A DNA stretch of 64,000 nucleotides from Sacculina carcini (lineage: Eukaryota; Arthropoda; Thecostraca; Sacculinidae), in assembly GCA_916048095.2 (NCBI GenBank), contig CAJZIA020000006.1, forward strand, positions 12,501-76,500, written 5' to 3'. The position numbers and the translations under genes were made by a program. Under the pieces are notes generated by a model. The model did no database searches. It was not told the origin of the DNA and saw only the letters and a program-made list of their open reading frames with translations. Shown here piece by piece: positions 38,860-51,499 of the stretch; position 1 is the stretch's first letter, and the number at the start of each line of letters is the position of its first letter.

Positions 38860-41800
38860 GCACACTTAGGTAACACTTAGGGCACACTTAGGTAACACTT
38901 AGGGCACACTTAGATAACACTTAGGTAACACTTAGGTAACACTTAGGGCACACTTAGGTAACACTTAGGGCACACTTAGGTAACACTTAGGGCACACTTA
39001 GGTAACACTTAGGGCACACTTACGTAACACTTAGGGCACAGTTACGTAACACTTAGGGCACACTTAGGGCACACTTAGGGCTCACTTAGTGCATACTTAG
39101 TGCACACTTAGGTAACAATTAGGCCACACTTAGGTAACACTTAAGGCACACTTAGGTAACACTTAGGGCACACTTAGGTAACACTTAGGGCACACTTAGG
39201 TAACACTTAGGGCACACCTAGGGCACACTTAGGTAGCACTTAGGGCACACTTAGGTAACACTTAGGTAACACTTAGGTAACACTTAGGTAACACTTAGGT
39301 AACACTTAGGTAACACTTAGGACACACTTAGGATACACTTAGGTAACACTTAGGGCACACTTGGGTAACACTTGGGTAACACTTAGGGCACACTTAGGTA
39401 ACACTTAGGGCACACTTAGGTAACACTTAGGGCACACTTAGGTAACACTTAGGGCACACTTAGGTAACACTTAGGGCACACTTAGGTAACACTTAGGGCA
39501 CACTTAGGTAACACTTAGGGCACACTTAGGTAACACTTAGGGCACACTTACGTAACACTTAGGGCACACTTAGGTAACACTTAGGGCACACTTAGGTAAC
39601 ACTTAGGGCACACTTAGGTAACACTTAGGGCACACTTAGGTAACACTTAGGGCACACTTAGGTAACACTTAGGTAACACTTAGGGCACACTTACGTAACA
39701 CTTAGGGCACACTTACGTAACACTTAGGGCACACTTAGGGCACACTTAGGGCTCACTTAGTGCACACTTAGGGCACACTTAGGTAACACTTAGGGCACAC
39801 TTAGGTAACACTTAGGGCACACTTAGGTAACACTTAGGGCACACTTAGGTAACACTTAGGGCACACTTAGGTAACACTTAGGTAACACTTAGGGCACACT
39901 TAGGTAACACTTAGGGCACACTTAGGTAACACTTAGGTAACACTTAGGGCACACTTAGGTAACACTTAGGTAACACTTAGGGCACACTTAGGTAACACTT
40001 AGGGCACACTTAGGTAACACTTAGGGCACACTTAGGTAACACTTAGGTAACACTTAGGTAACACTTAGGTAACACTTAGGTAACACTTAGGTAACACTTA
40101 GGTAACACTTAGGTAACACTTAGGTAACACTTAGGGCACACTTAGGTAACACTTAGGTAAAACTTAGGGCACACTTAGGTAACACTTAGGTAACACTTAG
40201 GTAACACTTAGGGCACACTTAGGGCACACTTAGGGCACACTTAGGGCACACTTAGGTAACACTTAGGGCCCACTTAGGTAACACTTAGGTAACACTTAGG
40301 TAACACTTAGGGCACACTTAGGTAACACTTGGGGCACACTTAGGTAACACTTAGGTAACACTTAGGGCACACTTAGGTAACACTTAGGTAACACTTAGGG
40401 CACACTTAGGTAACACTTAGGGCACACTTAGGTAACACTTAGGGCAAACTTACGTAACACTTAGGGCACACTTACGTAACACTTAGGGCACACTTAGGGC
40501 ACACTTAGGGCTCACTTAGTGCACACTTAGGGCACACTTAGGTAACACTTAGGGCACACTTAGGTAACACTTAGGTAACACTTAGGAAACACTTAGGACA
40601 CACTTAGGATACACTTAGGTAACACTTAGGGCACACTTGGGTAACACTTGGGTAACACTTAGGGCACACTTAGGTAACACTTAGGGCACACTTAGGTAAC
40701 ACTTAGGGCACATTTAGGTAACACTTAGGTAACACTTAGGTAACACTTAGGTAACACTTAGGTAACACTTAGGGTACACTTAGGTAACACTTAGGTAACA
40801 CTTAGGACACACTTAGGATACACTTAGGTAACACTTAGGGCACACTTGGGTAACACTTGGGTAACACTTAGGGCACACTTAGGTAACACTTAGGGCACAC
40901 TTAGGTAACACTTAGGGCACACTTAGGTAACACTTAGGGCACACTTAGGTAACACTTAGGGCACACTTAGGTAACACTTAGGGCACACTAAGGTAACACT
41001 TAGGGCACACTTAGGTAACACTTAGGGCACACTTACGTAACACTTAGGGCACACTTAGGTAACACTTAGGGCACACTTAGGTAACACTTAGGGCACACTT
41101 AGGTAACACTTAGGGCACACTTAGGTAACACTTAGGGCACACTTAGGTAACACTTAGGTAACACTTAGGGCACACTTACGTAACACTTAGGGCACACTTA
41201 CGTAACACTTAGGGCACACTTAGGGCACACTTAGGGCTCACTTAGTGCACACTTAGGGCACACTTAGGTAACACTTAGGGCACACTTACGTAACACTTAG
41301 GGCACACTTAGGTAACACTTAGGGCACACTTAGGTAACACTTAGGGCACACTTACGTAACACTTAGGGCACACTTAGGGCACACTTAGGGCTCACTTAGG
41401 GCACACTTAGGGCTCACTTAGTGCACACTTAGGGCACACTTAGGTAACACTTAGGTAACACTTAGGGCACACTTAGGTAACACTTAGGGCACACTTAGGT
41501 AACACTTAGGGCACACTTAGGTAACACTTAGGTAACACTTAGGGCACACTTAGGTAACACTTAGGGCACACTTAGGTAACACTTAGGTAACACTTAGGGC
41601 ACACTTAGGTAACACTTAGGTAACACTTAGGGCACACTTAGGTAACACTTAGGGCACACTTAGGTAACACTTAGGGCACACTTAGGTAACACTTAGGTAA
41701 CACTTAGGTAACACTTAGGTAACACTTAGGTAACACTTAGGTAACACTTAGGTAACACTTAGGTAACACTTAGGTAACACTTAGGGCACACTTAGGTAAC

Positions 41801-42422
41801 ACTTAGGTAAAACTTAGGGCACACTTAGGTAACACTTAGATAACACTTAGGTAACACTTAGGGCACACTTAGGGCACACTTAGGGCACACTTAGGGCACA
41901 CTTAGGTAATACTTAGGGCCCACTTAGGTAACACTTAGGTAACACTTAGGTAACACTTAGGGCACACTTAGGTAACACTTGGGGCACACTTAGGTAACAC
42001 TTAGGTAACACTTAGGGCACACTTAGGTAACACTTAGGGCACACTTAGGTAACACTTAGGTAACACTTAGGGCACACTTAGGGCACACTTAGGTAACACT
42101 TAGGTAACACTTAGGGCACACTTAGGTAACACTTAGGGCACACTTAGGTAACACTTAGGGCACACTTAGGTAACACTTAGGGCACACTTAGATAACACTT
42201 AGGTAACACTTAGGTAACACTTAGGGCACACTTAGGTAACACTTAGGGCACACTTAGGTAACACTTAGGGCACACTTAGGTAACACTTAGGGCACACTTA
42301 CGTAACACTTAGGGCACAGTTACGTAACACTTAGGGCACACTTAGGGCACACTTAGGGCTCACTTAGTGCATACTTAGTGCACACTTAGGTAACAATTAG
42401 GCCACACTTAGGTAACACTTAA

Positions 42423-42453
42423 GGCTCACTTAGGCACACTTAGGGCTCACTTA
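42423..42453 (-). repeat. 10-bp slip and scrambled cassette
   Basis: A D-type unit (ggctcacttag, 42423-42433) is followed by a 10-base unit (gcacacttag, 42434-42443) and then another D (from 42444). This is the only phase change I can place in the 40-kb inverted block; monomer starts shift by one base, modulo 11, from here to the junction. It directly follows a cassette-3 group (aattaggcc, then aagg), so it looks like an illegitimate join between two cassette copies. Confidence 0.87.
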
Positions 42454-43631
42454 GTGCACACTTAGGGCACACTTAGGTAACACTTAGGGCACACTTAGGT
42501 AACACTTAGGGCACACTTAGGTAACACTTAGGGCACACTTAGGTAACACTTAGGGCACACTTAGGTAACACTTAGGGCACACTTAGGTAACACTTAGGTA
42601 ACACTTAGGTAACACTTAGGGCACACTTAGGTAACACTTGGGGCACACTTAGGTAACACTTAGGTAACACTTAGGGCACACTTAGGTAACACTTAGGGCA
42701 CACTTAGGTAACACTTAGGTAACACTTAGGGCACACTTAGGATACACTTAGGTAACACTTAGGGCACACTTGGGTAACACTTGGGTAACACTTAGGGCAC
42801 ACTTAGGTAACACTTAGGGCACACTTAGGTAACACTTAGGGCACACTTAGGTAACACTTAGGGCACACTTAGGTAACACTTAGGGCACACTTAGGTAACA
42901 CTTAGGGCACACTTAGGTAACACTTAGGGCACACTTAGGTAACACTTAGGTAACGCTTAGGGCACACTTAGGTAACACTTAGGTAACACTTAGGGCACAC
43001 TTAGGTAACACTTAGGGCACACTTAGGTAACACTTAGGGCACACTTAGGTAACACTTAGGGCACACTTAGGTAACACTTAGGGCACACTTAGGTAACACT
43101 TAGGGCACACTTAGGTAACACTTAGGGCACACCTAGGGCACACTTAGGTAGCACTTAGGGCACACTTAGGTAACACTTAGGTAACACTTAGGTAACACTT
43201 AGGTAACACTTAGGTAACACTTAGGTAACACTTAGGTAACACTTAGGACACACTTAGGATACACTTAGGTAACACTTAGGGCACACTTGGGTAACACTTG
43301 GGTAACACTTAGGGCACACTTAGGTAACACTTAGGGCACACTTAGGTAACACTTAGGGCACACTTAGGTAACACTTAGGGCACACTTAGGTAACACTTAG
43401 GGCACACTTAGGTAACACTTAGGGCACACTTAGGTAACACTTAGGGCACACTTACGTAACACTTAGGGCACACTTAGGTAACACTTAGGGCACACTTAGG
43501 TAACACTTAGGGCACACTTAGGTAACACTTAGGTAACACTTAGGGCACACTTACGTAACACTTAGGGCACACTTACGTAACACTTAGGGCACACTTAGGG
43601 CACACTTAGGGCTCACTTAGTGCACACTTAG

Positions 43632-45797
43632 GGCACACTTAGGGCACACTTAGGTAACACTTAGGGCACACTTAGGTAACACTTAGGGCACACTTAGGTA
43701 ACACTTAGGGCACACTTAGGTAACACTTAGGGCACACTTAGGTAACACTTAGGTAACACTTAGGGCACACTTAGGTAACACTTAGGGCACACTTAGGTAA
43801 CACTTAGGTAACACTTAGGGCACACTTAGGTAACACTTAGGTAACACTTAGGGCACACTTAGGTAACACTTAGGGCACACTTAGGTAACACTTAGGGCAC
43901 ACTTAGGTAACACTTAGGTAACACTTAGGTAACACTTAGGTAACACTTAGGTAACACTTAGGTAACACTTAGGTAACACTTGGGTAACACTTAGGGCACA
44001 CTTAGGTAACACTTAGGTAAAACTTAGGGCACACTTAGGTAACACTTAGATAACACTTAGGTAACACTTAGGGCACACTTAGGGCACACTTAGGGCACAC
44101 TTAGGGCACACTTAGGTAATAATTAGGGCCCACTTAGGTAACACTTAGGTAACACTTAGGTAACACTTAGGGCACACTTAGGTAACACTTGGGGCACACT
44201 TAGGTAACACTTAGGTAACACTTAGGGCACACTTAGGTAACACTTAGGGCACACTTAGGTAACACTTAGGTAACACTTAGGGCACACTTAGGTAACACTT
44301 AGGTAACACTTAGGGCACACTTAGGTAACACTTAGGGCACACTTAGGTAACACTTAGGGCACACTTAGGTAACACTTAGGTAACACTTAGGTAACACTTA
44401 GGTAACACTTAGGTAACACTTAGGTAACACTTAGGTAACACTTAGGTAACACTTAGGTAACACTTAGGGCACACTTACGTAACACTTAGGTAACACTTAG
44501 GGCACACTTAGGTAACACTTAGGGCACACTTAGGTAACACTTAGGGCACACTTAGGTAACACTTAGGGCACACTTAGGTAACACTTAGGTAACACTTAGG
44601 GCACACTTAGGTAACACTTAGGGCACACTTAGGTAACACTTAGGTAACACTTAGGGCACACTTAGGTAACACTTAGGGCACACTTAGGTAACACTTAGGG
44701 CACACTTAGGGCACACTTAGGGCACACTTAGGTAATAATTAGGGCCCACTTAGGTAACACTTAGGTAACACTTAGGTAACACTTAGGGCACACTTAGGTA
44801 ACACTTGGGGCACACTTAGGTAACACTTAGGTAACACTTAGGGCACACTTAGGTAACACTTAGGGCACACTTAGGTAACACTTAGGTAACACTTAGGGCA
44901 CACTTAGGTAACACTTAGGTAACACTTAGGGCACACTTAGGTAACACTTAGGGCACACTTAGGTAACACTTAGGGCACACTTAGGTAACACTTAGGTAAC
45001 ACTTAGGTAACACTTAGGTAACACTTAGGTAACACTTAGGTAACACTTAGGTAACACTTAGGTAACACTTAGGTAACACTTAGGGCACACTTACGTAACA
45101 CTTAGGTAACACTTAGGGCACACTTAGGTAACACTTAGGGCACACTTAGGTAACACTTAGGTAACACTTAGGGCACACTTAGGTAACACTTAGGTAACAC
45201 TTAGGGCACACTTAGGTAACACTTAGGGCACACTTAGGTAACAATTAGGCCACACTTAGGTAACACTTAGGGCACACTTAGGTAACACTTAGGGCACACT
45301 TAGGTAACACTTAGGGCACACTTAGGTAACACTTAGGGCACACCTAGGGCACACTTAGGTAGCACTTAGGGCACACTTAGGTAACACTTAGGGCACACTT
45401 AGGTAACACTTAGGGCACACTTAGGTAACACTTAGGGCACACTTAGGTAACACTTAGGGCACACTTAGGTAACACTTAGGTAACACTTAGGGCACACTTA
45501 GGTAACACTTAGGGCACACTTAGGTAACACTTAGGTAACACTTAGGGCACACTTAGGTAACACTTAGGTAACACTTAGGGCACACTTAGGTAACACTTAG
45601 GGCACACTTAGGTAACACTTAGGGCACACTTAGGGCACACTTAGGTAACACTTAGGTAACACTTAGGGCACACTTAGGTAACACTTAGGTAACACTTAGG
45701 GCACACTTAGGTAACACTTAGGGCACACTTAGGTAACACTTAGGGCACACTTAGGTAACACTTAGGTAACACTTAGGTAACACTTAGGTAACACTTA
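43632..45797 (-). repeat. Cassette-1-free end of the inverted block, with a 616-bp tandem duplication
   Basis: The last cassette 1 of the inverted block is at 43610. The next 2.1 kb up to the junction holds only A and B, isolated variants and runs of B. Within it, about 44076-44544 recurs at an offset of 616 bp (56 monomers). Shared marks are the gtaataattag double variant (44116 and 44732) followed by a gggccc unit, a run of nine B units (44369-44467 and 44985-45083), and a single TTACGTAA directly after each run. Confidence 0.85.
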
Positions 45798-45809
45798 CCT
45801 AAGTGTGCC
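45788..45809. other. Orientation switch 2 (right inversion junction)
   Basis: A reverse-oriented B monomer (gtaacactta, lacking its final g) ends at 45797 and is joined through cc to taagtgtgcc in the opposite orientation. The centre is a palindrome: acactta (45791-45797), cc, then taagtgt (45800-45806). The pairing continues imperfectly into the flanking monomers because A and B differ at only two positions. The right flank reaches a cassette-1 D monomer at 45865, only 66 bp on, with its usual C partner replaced by B. The left flank has had no cassette since 43631. Confidence 0.95.
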
Positions 45810-47063
45810 CTAAGTGTTACCTAAGTGTGCCCTAAGTGTTACCTAAGTGTGCCCTAAGTGTTACCTAAGTGAGCCCTAAGTGTGCCCTAAGTGTGCCCTA
45901 AGTGTTACGTAAGTGTGCCCTAAGTGTTACGTAAGTGTGCCCTAAGTGTTACCTAAGTGTTACCTAAGTGTGCCCTAAGTGTTACCTAAGTGTGCCCTAA
46001 GTGTTACCTAAGTGTGCCCTAAGTGTTACCTAAGTGTGCCCTAAGTGTTACCTAAGTGTGCCCTAAGTGTTACGTAAGTGTGCCCTAAGTGTTACCTAAG
46101 TGTGCCCTAAGTGTTACCTTAGTGTGCCCTAAGTGTTACCTAAGTGTGCCCTAAGTGTTACCTAAGTGTGCCCTAAGTGTTACCTAAGTGTGCCCTAAGT
46201 GTTACCTAAGTGTGCCCTAAGTGTTACCTAAGTGTGCCCTAAGTGTTACCCAAGTGTTACCCAAGTGTGCCCTAAGTGTTACCTAAGTGTATCCTAAGTG
46301 TGTCCTAAGTGTTACCTAAGTGTTACCTAAGTGTACCCTAAGTGTTACCTAAGTGTTACCTAAGTGTTACCTAAGTGTTACCTAAGTGTTACCTAAATGT
46401 GCCCTAAGTGTTACCTAAGTGTGCCCTAAGTGTTACCTAAGTGTGCCCTAAGTGTTACCCAAGTGTGCCCTAAGTGTTACCTAAGTGTTACCTAAGTGTG
46501 CCCTAAGTGTTACCTAAGTGTGCCCTAAGTGTTACGTAAGTGTGCCCTAAGTGTTACCTAAGTGTGCCCTAAGTGTTACCTTAGTGTGCCCTAAGTGTTA
46601 CCTAAGTGTGCCCTAAGTGTTACCTAAGTGTGCCCTAAGTGTTACCTAAGTGTGCCCTAAGTGTTACCTAAGTGTGCCCTAAGTGTTACCTAAGTGTGCC
46701 CTAAGTGTTACCCAAGTGTTACCCAAGTGTGCCCTAAGTGTTACCTAAGTGTATCCTAAGTGTGTCCTAAGTGTTTCCTAAGTGTTACCTAAGTGTTACC
46801 TAAGTGTGCCCTAAGTGTTACCTAAGTGTGCCCTAAGTGTTATCTAAGTGTGCCCTAAGTGTTACCTAAGTGTGCCCTAAGTGTTACCTAAGTGTGCCCT
46901 AAGTGTTACCTAAGTGTGCCCTAAGTGTTACCTAAGTGTTACCTAAGTGTGCCCTAAGTGTTACCTAAGTGTGCCCTAAGTGTTACCTAAGTGTGCCCTA
47001 AGTGTTACCTAAGTGTGCCCTAAGTGTTACCTAAGTGTGCCCTAAGTGTTACCTAAGTGTGCC

Positions 47064-47327
47064 CTAAGTGTGCACTAAGTGAGCCCTAAGTGTGCCCTAA
47101 GTGTGCCCTAAGTGTTACGTAAGTGTGCCCTAAGTGTTACGTAAGTGTGCCCTAAGTGTTACCTAAGTGTGCCCTAAGTGTTACCTAAGTGTGCCCTAAG
47201 TGTTACCTAAGTGTGCCCTAAGTGTCACCTAAGTGTGCCCTAAGTGTGCACTAAGTGAGCCCTAAGTGTGCCCTAAGTGTGCCCTAAGTGTTACGTAAGT
47301 GTGCCCTAAGTGTTACGTAAGTGTGCC
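47064..47327 (+). repeat. Cassette 1 pair spaced 176 bp (right arm)
   Basis: Two cassette 1 copies begin at 47064 and 47240, 16 monomers apart, with ctaagtgtcac between them, the reverse complement of the gtgacac marker in the inverted block. The same pair recurs at 57954 and 58130 and at 59912 and 60088, and in altered form at 51057 and 51233. In the inverted block the equivalent pairs start at 6288, 10083, 13691, 16111, 19620, 21963, 24383, 28343, 30543, 34492, 36626 and 38496. The pair is the best natural start point for describing long blocks. Confidence 0.9.
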
Positions 47328-50300
47328 CTAAGTGTTACCTAAGTGTTACCTAAGTGTGCCCTAAGTGTTACCTAAGTGTTCCCTAATTGTTACCTAAGTG
47401 TGCCCTAAGTGTTACCTAAGTGTGCCCTAAGTGTTACCTAAGTGTGCCCTAAGTGTTACGTAAGTGTGCCCTAAGTGTTACCTAAGTGTGCCCTAAGTGT
47501 TACCTAAGTGTGCCCTAAGTGTTACCTAAGTGTGCCCTAAGTGTTACCTAAGTGTTATCTAAGTGTGCCCTAAGTGTTACCTAAGTGTGCCCTAAGTGTT
47601 ACCTAAGTGTGCCCTAAGTGTTACCTAAGTGTGCCCTAAGTGTTACGTAAGTGTGCCCTAAGTGTTACCTAAGTGTGCCCTAAGTGTTACCTAAGTGTGC
47701 CCTAAGTGTTACCTAAGTGTGCCCTAAGTGTTACCTAAGTGTGCCCTAAGTGTTACCTAAGTGTGCCCTAAGTGTTACCTAAGTGTGCCCTAAGTGTTAC
47801 CTAAGTGTGCCCTAAGTGTTACCCAAGTGTTACCCAAGTGTGCCCTAAGTGTTACCTAAGTGTATCCTAAGTGTGTCCTAAGTGTTTCCTAAGTGTTACC
47901 TAAGTGTTACCTAAGTGTGCCCTAAGTGTTACCTAAGTGTGCCCTAAGTGTGCACTAAGTGAGCCCTAAGTGTGCCCTAAGTGTGCCCTAAGTGTTACGT
48001 AAGTGTGCCCTAAGTGTTACGTAAGTTTGCCCTAAGTGTTACCTAAGTGTGCCCTAAGTGTTACCTAAGTGTGCCCTAAGTGTTACCTAAGTGTGCCCTA
48101 AGTGTTACCTAAGTGTTACCTAAGTGTGCCCTAAGCGTTACCTAAGTGTTACCTAAGTGTGCCCTAAGTGTTACCTAAGTGTGCCCTAAGTGTTACCTAA
48201 GTGTTACCTAAGTGTGCCCTAAGTGTTACCTAAGTGTGCCCTAAGTGCTACCTAAGTGTGCCCTAAGTGTTACCTAAGTGTGCCCTAAGTGTTACCTAAG
48301 TGTGCCCTAAGTGTTACCTAAGTGTGCCCTAAGTGTGCACTAAGTGAGCCCTAAGTGTGCCCTAAGTGTGCCCTAAGTGTTACGTAAGTGTGCCCTAAGT
48401 GTTACGTAAGTGTGCCCTAAGTGTTACCTAAGTGTTACCTAAGTGTGCCCTAAGTGTTACCTAAGTGTGCCCTAAGTGTTACCTAAGTGTGCCCTAAGTG
48501 TTACCTAAGTGTGCCCTAAGTGTTACCTAAGTGTGCCCTAAGTGTTACGTAAGTGTGCCCTAAGTGTTACCTAAGTGTGCCCTAAGTGTTACCTTAGTGT
48601 GCCCTAAGTGTTACCTAAGTGTGCCCTAAGTGTTACCTAAGTGTGCCCTAAGTGTTACCTAAGTGTGCCCTAAGTGTTACCTAAGTGTGCCCTAAGTGTT
48701 ACCTAAGTGTGCCCTAAGTGTTACCCAAGTGTTACCCAAGTGTGCCCTAAGTGTTACCTAAGTGTATCCTAAGTGTGTCCTAAGTGTTTCCTAAGTGTTA
48801 CCTAAGTGTACCCTAAGTGTTACCTAAGTGTTACCTAAGTGTTACCTAAGTGTTACCTAAGTGTTACCTAAATGTGCCCTAAGTGTTACCTAAGTGTGCC
48901 CTAAGTGTTACCTAAGTGTGCCCTAAGTGTTACCCAAGTGTTACCCAAGTGTGCCCTAAGTGTTACCTAAGTGTATCCTAAGTGTGTCCTAAGTGTTTCC
49001 TAAGTGTTACCTAAGTGTTACCTAAGTGTGCCCTAAGTGTTACCTAAGTGTGCCCTAAGTGTGCACTAAGTGAGCCCTAAGTGTGCCCTAAGTGTGCCCT
49101 AAGTGTTACGTAAGTGTGCCCTAAGTGTTACGTAAGTTTGCCCTAAGTGTTACCTAAGTGTGCCCTAAGTGTTACCTAAGTGTGCCCTAAGTGTTACCTA
49201 AGTGTTACCTAAGTGTGCCCTAAGTGTTACCTAAGTGTTACCTAAGTGTGCCCCAAGTGTTACCTAAGTGTGCCCTAAGTGTTACCTAAGTGTTACCTAA
49301 GTGTTACCTAAGTGGGCCCTAAGTATTACCTAAGTGTGCCCTAAGTGTGCCCTAAGTGTGCCCTAAGTGTGCCCTAAGTGTTACCTAAGTGTTATCTAAG
49401 TGTTACCTAAGTGTGCCCTAAGTTTTACCTAAGTGTTACCTAAGTGTGCCCTAAGTGTTACCTAAGTGTTACCTAAGTGTTACCTAAGTGTTACCTAAGT
49501 GTTACCTAAGTGTTACCTAAGTGTTACCTAAGTGTTACCTAAGTGTGCCCTAAGTGTTACCTAAGTGTGCCCTAAGTGTTACCTAAGTGTGCCCTAAGTG
49601 TTACCTAAGTGTTACCTAAGTGTGCCCTAAGTGTTACCTAAGTGTTACCTAAGTGTGCCCTAAGTGTTACCTAAGTGTGCCCTAAGTGTTACCTAAGTGT
49701 TACCTAAGTGTGCCCTAAGTGTTACCTAAGTGTGCCCTAAGTGTTACCTAAGTGTGCCCTAAGTGTTACCTAAGTGTGCCCTAAGTGTTACCTAAGTGTG
49801 CCCTAAGTGTTACCTAAGTGTGCCCTAAGTGTGCACTAAGTGAGCCCTAAGTGTGCCCTAAGTGTGCCCTAAGTGTTACGTAAGTGTGCCCTAAGTGTTA
49901 CGTAAGTGTGCCCTAAGTGTTACCTAAGTGTTACCTAAGTGTGCCCTAAGTGTTACCTAAGTGTGCCCTAAGTGTTACCTAAGTGTGCCCTAAGTGTTAC
50001 CTAAGTGTGCCCTAAGTGTTACCTAAGTGTGCCCTAAGTGTTACGTAAGTGTGCCCTAAGTGTTACCTAAGTGTGCCCTAAGTGTTACCTAAGTGTGCCC
50101 TAAGTGTTACCTAAGTGTGCCCTAAGTGTTACCTAAGTGTGCCCTAAGTGTTACCTAAGTGTGCCCTAAGTGTTACCTAAGTGTGCCCTAAGTGTTACCT
50201 AAGTGTGCCCTAAGTGTTACCTAAGTGTGCCCTAAGTGTTACCCAAGTGTTACCCAAGTGTGCCCTAAGTGTTACCTAAGTGTATCCTAAGTGTGTCCTA

Positions 50301-50605
50301 AGTGTTACCTAAGTGTTACCTAAGTGTTACCTAAGTGTTACCTAAGTGTTACCTAAGTGTTACCTAAGTGTGCCCTAAGTGTTACCTAAGTGTTACCTAA
50401 GTGTTATCTAAGTGTGCCCTAAGTGTTACCTAAGTGTGCCCTAAGTGTTACCTAAGTGTGCCCTAAGTGTTACCTAAGTGTGCCCTAAGTGTTACCTAAG
50501 TGTTACCTAAGTGTGCCCTAAGTGTTACCTAAGTGTGCCCTAAGTGTTACCTAAGTGTGCCCTAAGTGTTACCTAAGTGTGCCCTAAGTGTTACCTAAGT
50601 GTGCC

Positions 50606-50671
50606 TTAAGTGTTACCTAAGTGTGGCCTAATTGTTACCTAAGTGTGCACTAAGTATGCACTAAGTGAGCC
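50606..50671 (+). repeat. Cassette 3, type copy (ttaag / gtggc / ctaattg / gtgca / gtatgca / D)
   Basis: Six consecutive variant monomers: ttaagtgttac, ctaagtgtggc, ctaattgttac, ctaagtgtgca, ctaagtatgca and ctaagtgagcc. They lead into a cassette-1 core whose first E is often gtaactgtgcc. In the right arm copies start at 50606, 52036, 55061, 57481 and 59461. In reverse complement the group is linked to the cassettes at 6871, 11656, 15264, 21116, 23536, 24966, 31126, 35097, 39079 and 42357; shortened forms without the ggcc unit are at 20071, 28926 and 29718. I found none in the left arm. It is a good marker for one class of higher-order repeat. Confidence 0.92.
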
Positions 50672-51499
50672 CTAAGTGTGCCCTAAGTGTGCCCTAAGTG
50701 TTACGTAACTGTGCCCTAAGTGTTACGTAAGTGTGCCCTAAGTGTTACCTAAGTGTGCCCTAAGTGTTACCTAAGTGTGCCCTAAGTGTTACCTAAGTGT
50801 GCCCTAAGTGTTACCTAAGTGTTACCTAAGTGTTATCTAAGTGTGCCCTAAGTGTTACCTAAGTGTGCCCTAAGTGTTACCTAAGTGTGCCCTAAGTGTT
50901 ACCTAAGTGTGCCCTAAGTGTTACCTAAGTGTTACCTAAGTGTGCCCTAAGTGTTACCTAAGTGTGCCCTAAGTGTTACCTAAGTGTGCCCTAAGTGTTA
51001 CCAAAGTGTGCCCTAAGTGTTACCTAAGTGTGCCCTAAGTGTTACCTAAGTGTGCCCTAAGTGTGCACTAAGTGAGCCCTAAGTGTGCCCTAAGTGTGCC
51101 CTAAGTGTTACGTAAGTGTGCCCTAAGTGTTACGTAAGTGTGCCCTAAGTGTTACCTAAGTGTGCCCTAAGTGTTACCTAAGTGTGCCCTAAGTGTTACC
51201 TAAGTGTGCCCTAAGTGTCACCTAAGTGTGCCCTAAGTGTGCACTAAGTGTGCCCTAAGTGTTACCTAAGTGTGCCCTAAGTGTTACGTAAGTGTGCCCT
51301 AAGTGTTACGTAAGTGTGCCCTAAGTGTTACCTAAGTGTTACCTAAGTGTGCCCTAAGTGTTACCTAAGTGTGCCCTAATTGTTACCTAAGTGTGCCCTA
51401 AGTGTTACCTAAGTGTGCCCTAAGTGTTACCTAAGTGTGCCCTAAGTGTTACGTAAGTGTGCCCTAAGTGTTACCTAAGTGTGCCCTAAGTGTTACCTA

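Larger units (their letters stand above)
5546..45797 (-). repeat. 11-bp satellite array, inverted 40.25-kb block
   Basis: The same satellite reads in the opposite direction: the + strand shows ggcacacttag and gtaacacttag, the reverse complements of A and B with shifted phase. After a 5-base remnant at the left end and a 10-base unit at the right end, the length fits 3,657 exact 11-mers plus a single 10-mer (42434-42443). The monomer start stays at the same residue modulo 11 from 5551 to 42423. Cassette 1 appears about 73 times, and the rare variants of the outer arms (atttag, caaacttac, cttgggtaac, aattaggcc) are present in reverse complement. It therefore belongs to the same family as the flanks. 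It contains the largest recent duplications in the window. No open reading frame, transposon or non-satellite insertion was seen. Confidence 0.98.

Noticed and set aside
5546..45797. A transposon or foreign insertion in inverted orientation
   Set aside because: The block consists only of the same monomers and cassettes in reverse complement; no terminal repeats, target duplications or unique sequence are seen at its ends.
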